From: Robiginitomaculum sp.
GTDB taxonomy: Bacteria > Pseudomonadota > Alphaproteobacteria > Caulobacterales > Maricaulaceae
Assembly (NCBI GenBank): GCA_021776565.1
Contig: JAJFFQ010000070.1
Coordinates: 29,734-93,733 of the forward strand
DNA length: 64,000 bases
Direction: 5' to 3'
Shown here: in pieces, positions 9,280 through 18,999 of the stretch
Layout of the letters: every line of letters starts with the position of its first letter
Numbering within the stretch: position 1 is the first letter of the stretch
The notes under the pieces: model-generated
The model's input: only the letters and a program-made list of their open reading frames with translations
The model's database searches: none
Told to the model about the DNA's origin: nothing
Program-made: the position numbers and the translations under genes

Positions 9280-9837
9280 TTATACCTGCATGATTTCTTC
9301 TTCTTTGGCCGCAAGCACCTGGTCTATATTGGCAATTGCTTCATCGGTGGCCGATTGCACCAATGCACCGTCCCTTTTGTGTTCATCCTCGCTTAATTCA
9401 TTGTTTTTTTCCAATACTTTAAGCGTATCCATACCATCGCGCCGCACATTACGCACAGCAATCCGGGCCTGTTCAGAATATCGCCCGGCAAGCTTGGTTA
9501 GTTCCACCCGGCGCTCCTCATTCAGGGGAGGGATAGGAATGCGCAGGTTTTGCCCATCCATAACTGGATTTACCCCCAAACCGGCATTGCGGATGGCCTT
9601 GTCTGCTGCCTGCACCAGAGTTTTATCCCATATCTGAACAGAAATCATCCGCGATTCTGGTACAGAAACCGTGCCGATCTGGTTTAATGGTGTTAACGCA
9701 CCATACGCCTCTACCTGAACAGAATCCAACAACCCTGCACTAGCTCTACCTGTACGCAAACCACCAAACTCATGTTTCAGGGCCGCCAACGCACCATCCA
9801 TACGGCGTTTCAAATCTTTTAGTTCAAACTCTGCCAT
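9280..9837 (-). CDS. frr: Ribosome recycling factor
   Basis: Splits the post-termination ribosome together with EF-G. 185 residues, the standard length. The conserved N-terminal region [20 protein letters not shown] leads into GRASAGLLD (about 29-37); near the C-terminus are [20 protein letters not shown] and SEDEHKRDG, both typical of the three-helix domain. It follows pyrH after 15 bp, the conserved pyrH-frr pair of Proteobacteria, and is probably transcribed from the rpsB or a tsf-pyrH promoter. Confidence 0.96.
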   Translation of the reverse strand: MAEFELKDLKRRMDGALAALKHEFGGLRTGRASAGLLDSVQVEAYGALTPLNQIGTVSVPESRMISVQIWDKTLVQAADKAIRNAGLGVNPVMDGQNLRIPIPPLNEERRVELTKLAGRYSEQARIAVRNVRRDGMDTLKVLEKNNELSEDEHKRDGALVQSATDEAIANIDQVLAAKEEEIMQV

Positions 9838-9852
9838 AGCCCATTACCTTTA

Positions 9853-10629
9853 TTATTCTGTATCGCTGATTTTTGTACAAACACCGGTGCCGGCAAGCAC
9901 CTCACGCAATCTGCCCGGTTCCTGTATAGAAAAAACTATAACAGGAATTTGATTATCCCGCATCATGCTAACCGCCGCAGCATCCATCACCCGCAAATCC
10001 TGCGCCAGTACATCATGATAACTCAATTGCTCATACCGGGTTGCATCAGGGTCTTTTTTGGGGTCAGCACTATAAACCCCGTCAACCTGCGTACCTTTAA
10101 GAAGTGCATCGCAGCCCATTTCCGCCGCACGCAAGGCCGCGCCTGTGTCTGTGGTAAAGAATGGATTACCAGTTCCGGCAGCAAAAATAACCGTACGGTT
10201 GCGTTCAAGATGGCGGATAGCCCGGCGGCGAATATAAGGCTCACACACAGACATCATTGGAATTGCAGACTGAACCCTGGTTTCCACACCAATGTTTTCA
10301 AGTGCATTTTGCATGGCAAGAGCGTTCATGACCGTAGCCAACATGCCCATATAATCGGCGGTAGCCCGCTCCATGCCTTGCTCTGCAGCGGAAAGGCCAC
10401 GAAAAATATTACCGCCGCCAATGACCAGGCACATCTGCACCCCGGCACTGGCTGCATCTGCAACTTCGCTAGCAATGCGCAGAACTGCTTTTTGATCTAT
10501 GCCATAGGCCAAATCCCCCATCAGCGCCTCACCAGAGACTTTGAGCAAAACCCGCGTGTAGGACACGGGTTTTCCTTTTTTTGGGGCTACTGATTTTGTT
10601 TCAGGCACAAGCACGCTCCTGCGACTCAT
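9853..10629 (-). CDS. pyrH: UMP kinase (PyrH)
   Basis: Phosphorylates UMP to UDP; hexameric bacterial enzyme of the amino acid kinase fold, usually activated by GTP and inhibited by UTP. The frame gives 258 residues with an N-terminal extension of about 20 residues (rich in Lys and Pro) ahead of the conserved [22 protein letters not shown] is near 75 and the late segment [16 protein letters not shown] is characteristic. A start inside the extension (for example a GTG codon near VSYTRV) cannot be excluded. 106 bp separate it from tsf and 15 bp from frr. Confidence 0.94.
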   Translation of the reverse strand: MSRRSVLVPETKSVAPKKGKPVSYTRVLLKVSGEALMGDLAYGIDQKAVLRIASEVADAASAGVQMCLVIGGGNIFRGLSAAEQGMERATADYMGMLATVMNALAMQNALENIGVETRVQSAIPMMSVCEPYIRRRAIRHLERNRTVIFAAGTGNPFFTTDTGAALRAAEMGCDALLKGTQVDGVYSADPKKDPDATRYEQLSYHDVLAQDLRVMDAAAVSMMRDNQIPVIVFSIQEPGRLREVLAGTGVCTKISDTE

Positions 10630-10735
10630 ATTTCAGGCACACTAGAGCAATTCTCTTGATTTAGAAATCGCTCAAATTGCCCTGAATGTATTGACCAGGA
10701 ACATTTGTGAATTACAGGGCTGCTGGAGGCAACGC

Positions 10736-11662
10736 TCAGGTCCCGCCAGCAACTGCAGCAACTTCTGCTGCAAAGTCTTCTGTCTTTTTTTCAATGCCTT
10801 CACCCAGACCCATGCGGGCAAATCCGGTCAAGGTAACAGATGTCTCAAAATCTTCAGCCGCAGCCTCAATCAATTGTGACACTGTCTGGTCTGGGTTCAT
10901 TACAAATGCCTGATTGAGAAGCACAACTTCAGCGTAAAACTTGCGAAGGCGCCCTTCGACCATTTTCTCAATGATGTTATCAGGCTTACCCGACGCACGG
11001 GCCTGTTCAGTGAATACATCGCGTTCGCGGGCAATAACACCCTGATCCAGTTCCACAATCGATAGAGCCAGAGGAGAGGTTGCGGCCACGTGCATGGCAA
11101 TTTTTCGCCCCAGTTCCGTCAATTTTTCTTTATCGCCAGAAGATTCTAGTGCGATCAGCACACCAATACGCCCAATATCCGTTGCCACAGCGTTATGAAC
11201 ATAACGGGCAACAACACCGTTTGATACAGACAGGGCAATTGCACGGCGCAAATTCATATTTTCGCCAATTGTCGCAATCATAGTGGTCAAGGCCGTCTCG
11301 ACGTTGTCTCCACTATCAAGTTTTGTTGCCAATATGGCATCAACCTTACCATTTTCGTTAATGGCAAAATCTGCAAGCAATTTGGCAAACGCCTGAAAAT
11401 CTCCATTACGCGAGACAAAGTCTGTTTCAGAGTTCAATTCGATCATGGCACCAGCATTAACGCCAGCAGAAACCGCTACCACACCTTCCGAGGCGACGCG
11501 GCTTGCCTTTTTTGCTGCTTTTGAAAGTCCCTTTTTACGCAACCAGTCCGTAGCAGCGGCAACATCCCCGCCGGTTTCGGTCAACGCTTTTTTACAATCC
11601 ATCATACCTACGCCCGTTGCTTCACGAAGCTCACGGACGAGTGCTGCGGTAATTTCAGCCAT
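10736..11662 (-). CDS. tsf: Elongation factor Ts
   Basis: Guanine nucleotide exchange factor that regenerates EF-Tu-GTP. Start set at ATG 11662 because GAGGA at 11671-11675 is well spaced and the product then begins [14 protein letters not shown], the family start; five further upstream codons in frame are ignored. 308 residues, typical for the class. The N-terminal UBA-like region contains [11 protein letters not shown], and the exchange region SETDFVSRN lies near residue 80. It follows rpsB by 65 bp as in almost all bacteria. Confidence 0.96.
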   Translation of the reverse strand: MAEITAALVRELREATGVGMMDCKKALTETGGDVAAATDWLRKKGLSKAAKKASRVASEGVVAVSAGVNAGAMIELNSETDFVSRNGDFQAFAKLLADFAINENGKVDAILATKLDSGDNVETALTTMIATIGENMNLRRAIALSVSNGVVARYVHNAVATDIGRIGVLIALESSGDKEKLTELGRKIAMHVAATSPLALSIVELDQGVIARERDVFTEQARASGKPDNIIEKMVEGRLRKFYAEVVLLNQAFVMNPDQTVSQLIEAAAEDFETSVTLTGFARMGLGEGIEKKTEDFAAEVAAVAGGT

Positions 11663-11727
11663 TGCTGAACTCCTCATATTATTGCTGTTTCATTGGCCAG
11701 ATCCAGGCCAGTGAATGACGACACAAT

Positions 11728-12744
11728 TTATTTCTTTTTACTGCTGTCTTTAGCTGCCTTGGCTTTAGGCTCTGCCTTGGCTTTAGGTTCTGCCTTGGCT
11801 TTAGGCTCTGCCTTGGCTTTGGGTTCTGCCTTGGCTTTAGGTTCTGCCTTGGCTTTAGGTTCTGCCTTGGCTTTAGGTTCTGCCTTGGCTTTAGGTTCTG
11901 CCTTGGCTTTGGGTTCTGCCTTGGCTTTGGGTTCTGCCTTGGCTTTGGGTTCTGCCTTGGCTTTAGGCTCTGCCTTGGCTTTGGGTTCCGCAGTTTTCAA
12001 TGCAAGCTCTACAGGGTCTTCAGCAGCGCCAAGATCAACGCCCAGACCAGCCTGCGCATCGGCCATACCATCCAAAATAGCGTCAGCGATTAAATCACAA
12101 TAAAGCGCGATAGCGCGCGTCGCATCATCATTACCAGGAATGGGAAAATCCGCATCTTCAGGATCAGAGTTAGTGTCAATAACGGCAACCACAGGAATAT
12201 GTAGTTTGCGCGCTTCACAAAGCGCAATAACCTCCTTGGTCGTATCAATGACAAACATCAGATCTGGAACACTGCCCATATCCTTAATGCCACCAAGCGA
12301 GCGTTCAAGCTTGTCCTGCTCTCTGGTGAGCTTCATCAATTCTTTCTTGGTCAGACCTGTTTGGGCATCTTCGGCCAGTAGACCTTCCAGATCCCGCAAT
12401 CGCTTGATCGAACGGGAGATGGTCGTCCAGTTGGTCAACGTACCACCTAACCAGCGATGGTTGATGTAATACTGGGCACACCGTTTGGCCGATGCCGCCA
12501 CAACATCACTGGCCTGACGTTTTGTGCCAACAAACAAAATGCGTCCACCCTTTGCAGCAACCTCACGCACTTTAACAAGTGCCTGATGCAAAAGAGGTAC
12601 GGTTTGCGATAAATCCAGAATATGGATGTTGGAACGAACCCCGAATATATAGGGTTCCATGCGTGGATTCCAGCGATGTTTCTGGTGTCCAAAATGCACG
12701 CCAGCTTCCAATAGCTGACGCATGCTCACCTCGGGTAGAGCCAT
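11728..12744 (-). CDS. rpsB: Ribosomal protein S2 with long repetitive C-terminal tail
   Basis: Small-subunit protein S2. The start at 12744 gives [20 protein letters not shown], the conserved opening; AAGGAAAAG precedes it. The frame extends 46 codons further upstream, but that part overlaps the promoter and is not S2-like. 338 residues in all: the normal S2 core (to about 250; [19 protein letters not shown] [20 protein letters not shown]) followed by 13 tandem copies of a six-residue unit EPKAKA and a lysine-rich end (DSSKKK). Alphaproteobacterial S2 proteins often have a charged tail, but here it is an almost perfect minisatellite. First gene of the rpsB-tsf operon. Confidence 0.96.
   Translation of the reverse strand: MALPEVSMRQLLEAGVHFGHQKHRWNPRMEPYIFGVRSNIHILDLSQTVPLLHQALVKVREVAAKGGRILFVGTKRQASDVVAASAKRCAQYYINHRWLGGTLTNWTTISRSIKRLRDLEGLLAEDAQTGLTKKELMKLTREQDKLERSLGGIKDMGSVPDLMFVIDTTKEVIALCEARKLHIPVVAVIDTNSDPEDADFPIPGNDDATRAIALYCDLIADAILDGMADAQAGLGVDLGAAEDPVELALKTAEPKAKAEPKAKAEPKAKAEPKAKAEPKAKAEPKAKAEPKAKAEPKAKAEPKAKAEPKAKAEPKAKAEPKAKAEPKAKAAKDSSKKK
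11756..11989 (-). repeat. rpsB: 13 x 18-bp tandem repeat inside rpsB
   Basis: Thirteen uninterrupted 18-bp units (minus strand reads Glu-Pro-Lys-Ala-Lys-Ala per unit). Units differ only at synonymous positions: A or G at one site and C or T at another on the plus strand. Copy number change by replication slippage would keep the frame. Confidence 0.97.
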
Positions 12745-12853
12745 ATCTTTTCCTTTTCCGGTTCGCCTCCACAAGGGCAGTCCGCAAAAGCGGCACCGGA
12801 TGGATGAGTGCGGATGCGTCCGCGCTCCCCGCCCCTGTGTGCGTGGTGCGCGC

Positions 12854-12882
12854 CTTATAGGCACAGCGTAGAGTCTTGGCAA
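12854..12882 (-). promoter_or_regulatory. rpsB: Probable sigma-70 promoter of rpsB-tsf
   Basis: Minus strand has TTGCCA (12882-12877) and TATAAG (12859-12854) separated by exactly 17 bp, 110 bp ahead of the rpsB ATG. This implies a leader of about 100 nt; S2 operon leaders are sites of autoregulation in other bacteria, but I did not model a structure here. Confidence 0.7.
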
Positions 12883-12926
12883 GTGCGCCTCTCAGGCAAT
12901 TTGCACTCAAAAAAAGGGAATAAACG

Positions 12927-15900
12927 TTACACAGAAATTTCCTGCGCATCACGAACACCAGCCAATGATTTTAGCGCCCGTCTGGCCGCCATATCCGCCG
13001 GCCACTGCCCCTCTGCCTGCACCTCTACCTCACAACCGGTTTTTGTTTCAAAAACCAAACTCAAGCGCCGCAGGGGTATATTTTCGCGTGACCTTAATGC
13101 CTCAAGGCAAGCCTTCACAGATGCGACCTGATCGCTGTCCTCTAAAATTACGCGTAAATTTCCGGTCTTTGCCGCGACCACAGTCTCCAGAGGCTCTATC
13201 TTTACAACTTTATACCGTGCATCCCCACCCGCTTGATCGGCACGGATCGTGGCAAGCACCACTGATCCGGGTTTTAACGCCATTCCAGCTTCATTCAAAA
13301 CTTCTGCCGGCGCCATAACTTCACACTCACCACTGGCGTCAGAAAATGTTACAAAGGCAAAACGCCCACCACGTTGATTGGTACGTTCGCGCTTAGCCCG
13401 CACAACCACTGCCAAGCGCAGATTAGTGCCAGAGCGGCCCGTTTTTACGGCAATGTTGCTCACAGATGTAACGCCCAGAGGTTTTACACTCTGTGCGTAG
13501 GCATCAACAGGATGTCCAGAAAAGTAAAACCCGATGGCCGTCAACTCTTCTCGCAAAACCTCCTCTACCTCCCAGTTTTCCGGGTCAGGCAGATCCGCAC
13601 GGCCAATATCAGGTGCACCGTCCCCAAACAGGGATACTTGTGCTGACTCGCGCTCACGTGCCGCGTGTGCAGCATGAGCCAGAAGAAAACTTGCAGACTG
13701 AAAGGCCTTGTGACGATTTGGCTCAAACTCGTCAAAAGCACCTGCCCTTGCCAGATTTTCAAGCGCACGTTTATTCAAGGCCTGTGGATCAACCCGCATG
13801 GCAAAGTCAAAAAGATCACGGAATGCCCCGTTTGTCTGGCGCTCCTGCACAACATGCGCCATCGCACTGCTGCCAACATTGCGTATCGCCCCCAGCGCAT
13901 AGTAAATTTTGCCATCCTGCACACTAAAGTCTGATGAGCTTTGATTTATGTCCGGGCCACACACTTCAATGCCCTGACGGCGTGCATCCGCAACAAAAAC
14001 TGCCAGTTTATCGGTATTAGCAATATCCAGACTCATAAGGGCGGCCAGCAATTCAACCGGATAATGAGATTTAAGCCATGCCGTCTGGTAGGAAACCAGC
14101 GCATAAGCTGCTGAATGTGATTTATTGAAGCCATAACCTGCAAACTTGTCCACCAGATCAAAAATGTGATCCGCCTTGGCTTCTTCAACGTTGTTTTTTA
14201 TCGCTCCGGCAACAAATCGCTTGCGTTGGGCGCTCATCTCGCTCTTGATTTTCTTACCCATAGCTCGACGCAGAAGATCTGCCTCACCAAGAGAATACCC
14301 CGCCAACACCTGGGCGATCTGCATAACCTGTTCCTGGTAGATAATAACGCCATAGGTTTCTGCGGTAATCGGCGTTACCATATCATGCAAAAACATTGGT
14401 TCTTCGCGTCCGTGTTTGCACGCCACATATTTTGGAATATTTTCCATAGGGCCAGGACGGTACAGAGCAACAATAGCAACAATATCTTCAAAGCAATCCG
14501 GGCGAGCCTTGCGCAATACATCGCGCATACCGGGGCTTTCCAATTGGAAAATACCAACGGTTTCAGCCTCAGACAGCATAGCATAGGTTTTTTCATCATC
14601 CAGAGGCAAGCGGTCAATCTCGACCTCTATGTCTCGTTTTGCAAGATATGTTACGGCGCGGTCAATCACAGTAAGGGTTTTCAGGCCAAGAAAATCAAAT
14701 TTGACCAGCCCGCCTTTTTCAGCCCATTTCATGTTGAACTGTGTTGCCGGAACGTCCGACCTGGGATCACGGTAAAGCGGCGTAAGCTGAACCAGTGGGC
14801 GATCCCCGATCACCACCCCCGCCGCATGAGTGGAGGTGTTCCGATAAAGCCCTTCCAGCTCAAGGGCGGTGCCAAGCAATTGCGCGACATCCTCATCTTC
14901 ATCACGGGCGCTTTGTATATCCGGCTCTGAGGCAATGGCCTCTTTCAAAGTGACCGGGTTTGCCGGATTGCTTGGCACCATTTTTGCCAAACGGTCAACC
15001 AGACCCAATGGCAATTGCATAACCCGGCCAACATCGCGCAAAACAGCGCGCGCTTGCAGCGTGCCAAAGGTGATGATTTGCGCAACCCTGTCCTTGCCGT
15101 ATTTTTGGCGCACATAGTCTATGACTTCACCGCGCCGCTCCTGACAAAAATCGATGTCAAAGTCAGGCATTGAAACCCGTTCAGGGTTGAGGAACCGTTC
15201 AAACAAAAGCCCGAAACGCAATGGATCAAGACCGGTAATGGTCAGCGCCCAGGCCACCACTGAACCTGCGCCTGAGCCACGCCCCGGCCCCACGGGAATA
15301 TCTTGCTGATTGGCCCATTTTATAAAATCGGCCACGATCAGAAAATATCCCGGAAAGCCCATCTGGTTGATGATACCAAGTTCATGTTCAAGGCGTTGCC
15401 AATACTCGTCTTCTGGTGCGGCCAGCTCGATATTGGCAAGACGTTGCTTGAGACCATTGCGTGCCTGGTTGGCCAGTTCCTCCGCCTCATCCTTGGCATC
15501 ACCGCTGGTGAAATTGGGTAAAATGGGGTCATGAAGAAGCGGGCGATAATGACAACGCATCGCCACCAGTGCCGTATTACTAACCAGCTCAGGCAAATCA
15601 CTGAACAGTTCCGCCATTTGCTTGCCAGTTTTGAAATAATGCTCCGGAGTGACACGCACCCGGTCAGGAACAGATAAATAGGTGCTTTGCGATATACACA
15701 TCAGCGCATCATGCGCCTTGTGCATCTCGGGGTTGGCAAAATATGGCTCATTGCTGGCGACCATAGCCATTCCATGACGGTCGGCCCAGTCAAGCAAGAC
15801 CGGCTCGCTTAAGGCTTCTTCGTCACGGCCATGACGCTGAATTTCTACGAATAAATTATCGCCAAAAGCGGCGGCCATATCATCAAGGCGTTGGGTAGCC

Positions 15901-16370
15901 CGATTAACCTGCCCATTATGAAGCAAGCGGTTGACCATCCCGTCAAACCCGCCGGTGAGCGCCATCAACCCTTGTGCATGTTTGCACACATTTTCCCAGG
16001 ACACATGCGGTAATTCCGACGGATCAACATCAAGAAACGCCATGGAACTTAACGCCATCAAATTTTGATAACCTTCTGCGCTTTGGGCAATCAGGGCAAT
16101 TGTCCCGGCGATGGTGCTGCCGCTTGCATTTTGCCCATCGGCCTCGCCCAATGCCAGGGTTACACCGATAAGCGGTTGCACCCCGGCCTCAGCAAGGGTT
16201 TGCGAAAATTCCAAAGCACCAAAAAGATTGTTTATGTCCGTCAGGGCAAGGGCTGGCATCTGATAACGAAGTGCCAAATCACGCAAACCCGCCACCTCGA
16301 TAGCACCTTCAAGCAGTGAATACGCCGAACGGCAGCGCAAATGCACAAAAGGCAATGTATCTGCACCCAT
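12927..16370 (-). CDS. dnaE: DNA polymerase III subunit alpha
   Basis: Replicative polymerase catalytic subunit. 1147 residues, the usual length for DnaE1. An N-terminal PHP domain begins HLRCRSAYSLLEGA (11-24); the polymerase core holds GPGRGSGAGS and the metal-binding PDFDIDF (near 405). FNKSHSAAYALVSYQTAWLK lies near 760, and an internal beta-clamp motif QVSLFGD near 920 matches the QxxLF consensus. The C-terminal OB-fold region (NQRGGRFAFVTFSDASGE) and tail follow. GAGGGTGA precedes the ATG. Gene is single, between the S2 promoter and a 594-bp region behind lolD. Its own promoter was not identified. Confidence 0.97.
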   Translation of the reverse strand: MGADTLPFVHLRCRSAYSLLEGAIEVAGLRDLALRYQMPALALTDINNLFGALEFSQTLAEAGVQPLIGVTLALGEADGQNASGSTIAGTIALIAQSAEGYQNLMALSSMAFLDVDPSELPHVSWENVCKHAQGLMALTGGFDGMVNRLLHNGQVNRATQRLDDMAAAFGDNLFVEIQRHGRDEEALSEPVLLDWADRHGMAMVASNEPYFANPEMHKAHDALMCISQSTYLSVPDRVRVTPEHYFKTGKQMAELFSDLPELVSNTALVAMRCHYRPLLHDPILPNFTSGDAKDEAEELANQARNGLKQRLANIELAAPEDEYWQRLEHELGIINQMGFPGYFLIVADFIKWANQQDIPVGPGRGSGAGSVVAWALTITGLDPLRFGLLFERFLNPERVSMPDFDIDFCQERRGEVIDYVRQKYGKDRVAQIITFGTLQARAVLRDVGRVMQLPLGLVDRLAKMVPSNPANPVTLKEAIASEPDIQSARDEDEDVAQLLGTALELEGLYRNTSTHAAGVVIGDRPLVQLTPLYRDPRSDVPATQFNMKWAEKGGLVKFDFLGLKTLTVIDRAVTYLAKRDIEVEIDRLPLDDEKTYAMLSEAETVGIFQLESPGMRDVLRKARPDCFEDIVAIVALYRPGPMENIPKYVACKHGREEPMFLHDMVTPITAETYGVIIYQEQVMQIAQVLAGYSLGEADLLRRAMGKKIKSEMSAQRKRFVAGAIKNNVEEAKADHIFDLVDKFAGYGFNKSHSAAYALVSYQTAWLKSHYPVELLAALMSLDIANTDKLAVFVADARRQGIEVCGPDINQSSSDFSVQDGKIYYALGAIRNVGSSAMAHVVQERQTNGAFRDLFDFAMRVDPQALNKRALENLARAGAFDEFEPNRHKAFQSASFLLAHAAHAARERESAQVSLFGDGAPDIGRADLPDPENWEVEEVLREELTAIGFYFSGHPVDAYAQSVKPLGVTSVSNIAVKTGRSGTNLRLAVVVRAKRERTNQRGGRFAFVTFSDASGECEVMAPAEVLNEAGMALKPGSVVLATIRADQAGGDARYKVVKIEPLETVVAAKTGNLRVILEDSDQVASVKACLEALRSRENIPLRRLSLVFETKTGCEVEVQAEGQWPADMAARRALKSLAGVRDAQEISV

Positions 16371-16434
16371 GCTGTATCACCCTCTTAAGCCCTGTTAGCC
16401 CTGTCGCGATTCTGTCCAAAGCCTAGAGCATTTC

Positions 16435-16527
16435 CTAACCGCCGAGAACCATAGACCATGCACCAACCAGCAATGTCAGACTTACCAGCACAGACAAAGC
16501 CGCAGCTTCCCTTAAAATATCACGCAT
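16435..16527 (-). CDS. 30-residue single-pass membrane microprotein
   Basis: A 31-codon frame (ATG 16527, TAG ending 16435) with GGAGAG well spaced upstream. The product starts MRDILREAAAL, then a continuous hydrophobic stretch of about 16 residues (SVLVSLTLLVGAW), and ends MVLGG. The short charged N-terminus followed by one transmembrane helix is the form of known bacterial membrane microproteins. It lies between lolD and dnaE on the same strand, 64 bp upstream of the dnaE ATG. I believe similar tiny frames occur in other alphaproteobacteria, but cannot verify that here. Function unknown. Confidence 0.6.
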   Translation of the reverse strand: MRDILREAAALSVLVSLTLLVGAWSMVLGG

Positions 16528-16631
16528 TTTATCTCTCCATATTTATGTTCCTATTTTGTTCTTTCATGCTTTGTTCTCATTGTCAAGTGCCCGAGTGCTC
16601 GCCCAGCACCATGTTGTTATAACTATCAAAG

Positions 16632-16678
16632 CGATAATCGCACCTGATCCGCGTCCCCGGGTGGATACGTTCGGGGAG
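16632..16678 (+). repeat. Dispersed ~45-bp repeat, copy A
   Basis: Reads ATAATCG...GCGTCCCCGGGTGGATACGTTCGGGG. It aligns with copies at 52350-52393 and 63869-63914; against the last, 23 of the final 28 bases agree (GCGyCCCCGGkTGGATAmGTTyGGGG). Confidence 0.5.
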
Positions 16679-16691
16679 TAGAGCTATTCAA

Positions 16692-16769
16692 CACGGCGGA
16701 ACCCCGATGCAAATCGGTATCCAGTTGCGCCTCTGCTCTGGATGCCGGGTCAAGCCCGGCATGACACGA
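16692..16769. repeat. Palindromic intergenic element (TGAC-type), degenerate
   Basis: Contains GGTATCCAGTTG, then CTCTGCTCTGGATGCCGGG, TCAAG, CCCGGCATGAC. The second half is a clean hairpin (GCCGGG/CCCGGC). Same family as the elements inside the nuo operon. Confidence 0.7.
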
Positions 16770-16964
16770 GGATGGTTGGCGTGAGAGGCTTATAAAACGA
16801 TAACAGTAAATAAGTGTATTTTGTAAACTGTCATCTATGGACGCCCCGCTAGTTTTTTCTCCTTCACAAAAAACGGAGGAGGAAAATAAAAGAGATCGCT
16901 AAACCGGACAGTAGTGGCCTTCGCTCAAGCCAGAGGGTAGACCATAAACAATGACCCAGACGCG

Positions 16965-17687
16965 TTATGCGTGCCTGTGTTGCGGAACAGCCTTGCCCTC
17001 TGACATAACCAGCACCCGATCCATATAGGATTGCAGAGCGTCGTTATGAGTGGCCACCAGCGCCGCCACGCGCTCTATACGAACCAGATCGAACAGGCTT
17101 TGAAACACCGCCGCCGAGGTATTGGGGTCAAGGTTTCCCGTGGGTTCATCGGCCAGCAAAATGCGTGGTTTGTTGACCAGCGCCCGGGCAATGGCCACGC
17201 GCTGTTGTTCACCGCCTGAAAGTTGTGAGGGCTGGTGTGTTAACCGGTCAGCCAACCCCATAATGACCAAAAGCCGTTCAGCTTCACGCCGGGCATAGCG
17301 TTGACCCTCGCCCGCAATACGCAAAGGCATGGCAACATTATCCAGAGCGGTAAATTCCGGTAGCAGATGGTGAAATTGATAGACAAAGCCAATGGCATTA
17401 CGCCGCACCGCCGTGCGTTCACTATCACCTAATGATAGACAATCCTGCCCGTCAATCCACACCTTGCCAGCATCGGGTTTTTCCAAAAGCCCGGCGGCAT
17501 GCAAGAGCGTTGACTTGCCAGAACCGGACGGCCCGATGAGACCAACAAACTCCCCGGCATTAACCTCAAGATCAACGCCAGAAAGAACATTCAAAACACC
17601 ATCGCCCGACGGATATTGACGGGTGATGTTTTCAAGACGCAACACGGCCCCTGCCCCGCCATTGGTCTCACCCGGGTGCTCACTCAT
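16965..17687 (-). CDS. lolD: LolD, lipoprotein-releasing ABC transporter ATPase
   Basis: Cytoplasmic ATPase of the LolCDE machine that extracts lipoproteins from the inner membrane for delivery to LolA. 240 residues. Walker [10 protein letters not shown] near 52, the MacB/LolD-type [15 protein letters not shown] near 103, signature LSGGEQQR near 150, Walker [13 protein letters not shown] near 172, and H-loop VATHND. It overlaps lolC by 8 bp, which fits co-translation of the two subunits. Last gene of proS-lolC-lolD. Confidence 0.94.
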   Translation of the reverse strand: MSEHPGETNGGAGAVLRLENITRQYPSGDGVLNVLSGVDLEVNAGEFVGLIGPSGSGKSTLLHAAGLLEKPDAGKVWIDGQDCLSLGDSERTAVRRNAIGFVYQFHHLLPEFTALDNVAMPLRIAGEGQRYARREAERLLVIMGLADRLTHQPSQLSGGEQQRVAIARALVNKPRILLADEPTGNLDPNTSAAVFQSLFDLVRIERVAALVATHNDALQSYMDRVLVMSEGKAVPQHRHA

Positions 17688-18999
17688 AGCGAAGCGCCTC
17701 CACCGGATCCAGGCGTGAGGCGCGCCATGATGGCGGCAAGGTCACCAGAATGGACATCACAAAACCAAACCCGGCAATGACCAGAACCTCACCCCATTCA
17801 ACCTTGGCCGGCAGACGCGCCAGATCGTACACTTGCGCATCAAACAGACGTTCACCGGGATTAAAGATGGCAAACACCCACTGAATAACATCCTGTATGG
17901 GATCAATATAAACAGAGAACACAATACCCAGGATTAGTCCGGCAAGGGTGCCAAAACCGCCAATCGCCGCTCCGGCCATAATGAAAATACGCATGGCGGC
18001 ACCCCGGCTGGCCCCCATGGTGCGTAAAATTGCAATATCACGCCCCTTGTTTTTGACCAGCATCACCAGCCCTGAAATAATGTTCATCACTGCAATGGCA
18101 ATAATCAGCATCAGGATCATGCGCATCAATGTGCGCTCGACCTTTAGCGCGGTGACATAGGCCTTGTTCTTGTCTTTCCAGTCATCAATCAGTACCGGCA
18201 CTGCCGCTGCTTCGGCAATGTCCAGACGAATGGGCAGCGTGTTAAACGGATCATCAACACGTATTTCTATGTAATCCGGGCGATCCCCCCGACTGAAAAA
18301 AAGCTGCGCCTGTTCCAATGGCATATAAATAAAGGCACCATCATAGTCTGCCAGACCCATCTCGAATATGGCACCAACACGATAGAGCTTGGAGCGCGGC
18401 GTTGAGCCAAACGGCGTTATATTGCTAGAGCTGAAAGACAACAGTTTCAGATCATCGCCAACGCTGATCTCAAACTTGCGGGCCATCTGTGCACCAATGG
18501 CAATCTCATTACCGCCATTGCGCCCTTCCCCAAACGTATCAAAGCCTCCCTCGACCAGTTTTTCGGCAACCAGTGGAATTTCCCGAATGGCTTCGGGCTT
18601 TATCCCGAACACAATTGCAAGGCTGGCATCCCCGCCCCGGTTCGATAGCGCCGCCGCCTGCCCCACCACCATGGAACGCGCAGAACGCACATGAGGCACC
18701 CTGGCCAGTCGTTGGCGCATGGGTTCAACCTGATCTGGCTCCAACTGGGATGTATAGACAAAAATATGCCCCTGCGTGCCCATCATGATTTCAAAGATTT
18801 TGTTGCGATAACCATTCATCACAGACATCACAATAATCATGACGGCAACCGCCAGCATAATGCCCAAAAAAGAAATGGTTGTAATCAGCGACACGCCACC
18901 TTCGGCTTTTTTGGCCCGTAAATATCGCCAGGCTATTGTCCGCTCGAAGGCAGAAAACGGGGCGGCACCACGCCGGGAAAGGGATACCTGCCCTCTCAT
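17680..18999 (-). CDS. lolC: LolC/LolE-family lipoprotein-releasing permease
   Basis: Inner-membrane permease of the Lol system. Start set at 18999, where ATG overlaps the proS TGA (ATGA); an in-frame ATG at 19014 would lie deeper in proS. 439 residues with the MacB/FtsX layout: one membrane segment near 30-55 ([20 protein letters not shown]), a large periplasmic domain (about 60-275), then three segments near 280-300, 330-360 and 390-420. The ending [10 protein letters not shown] is the conserved C-terminus. Only one LolC/E-type gene is present here, as in other alphaproteobacteria where a single permease likely forms a homodimer. Confidence 0.92.
   Translation of the reverse strand: MRGQVSLSRRGAAPFSAFERTIAWRYLRAKKAEGGVSLITTISFLGIMLAVAVMIIVMSVMNGYRNKIFEIMMGTQGHIFVYTSQLEPDQVEPMRQRLARVPHVRSARSMVVGQAAALSNRGGDASLAIVFGIKPEAIREIPLVAEKLVEGGFDTFGEGRNGGNEIAIGAQMARKFEISVGDDLKLLSFSSSNITPFGSTPRSKLYRVGAIFEMGLADYDGAFIYMPLEQAQLFFSRGDRPDYIEIRVDDPFNTLPIRLDIAEAAAVPVLIDDWKDKNKAYVTALKVERTLMRMILMLIIAIAVMNIISGLVMLVKNKGRDIAILRTMGASRGAAMRIFIMAGAAIGGFGTLAGLILGIVFSVYIDPIQDVIQWVFAIFNPGERLFDAQVYDLARLPAKVEWGEVLVIAGFGFVMSILVTLPPSWRASRLDPVEALRYE

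Larger units (their letters stand above)
16528..16964. other. lolD-dnaE spacer with two repeat elements
   Basis: 437 bp without a further gene. It contains a diverged copy of a roughly 45-bp dispersed repeat (16632-16678) and a palindromic element (16692-16769). The stretch 16800-16900 is A/T-rich with purine tracts and may hold a promoter for the microprotein and dnaE, but no clear -35/-10 pair stands out. Confidence 0.5.

Noticed and set aside
11693..12103. Plus-strand frame of 136 codons with repeated Ala-Leu-Gly-Ser
   Set aside because: It is the antisense reading of the rpsB 18-bp repeat; the repeat keeps several frames open by chance.
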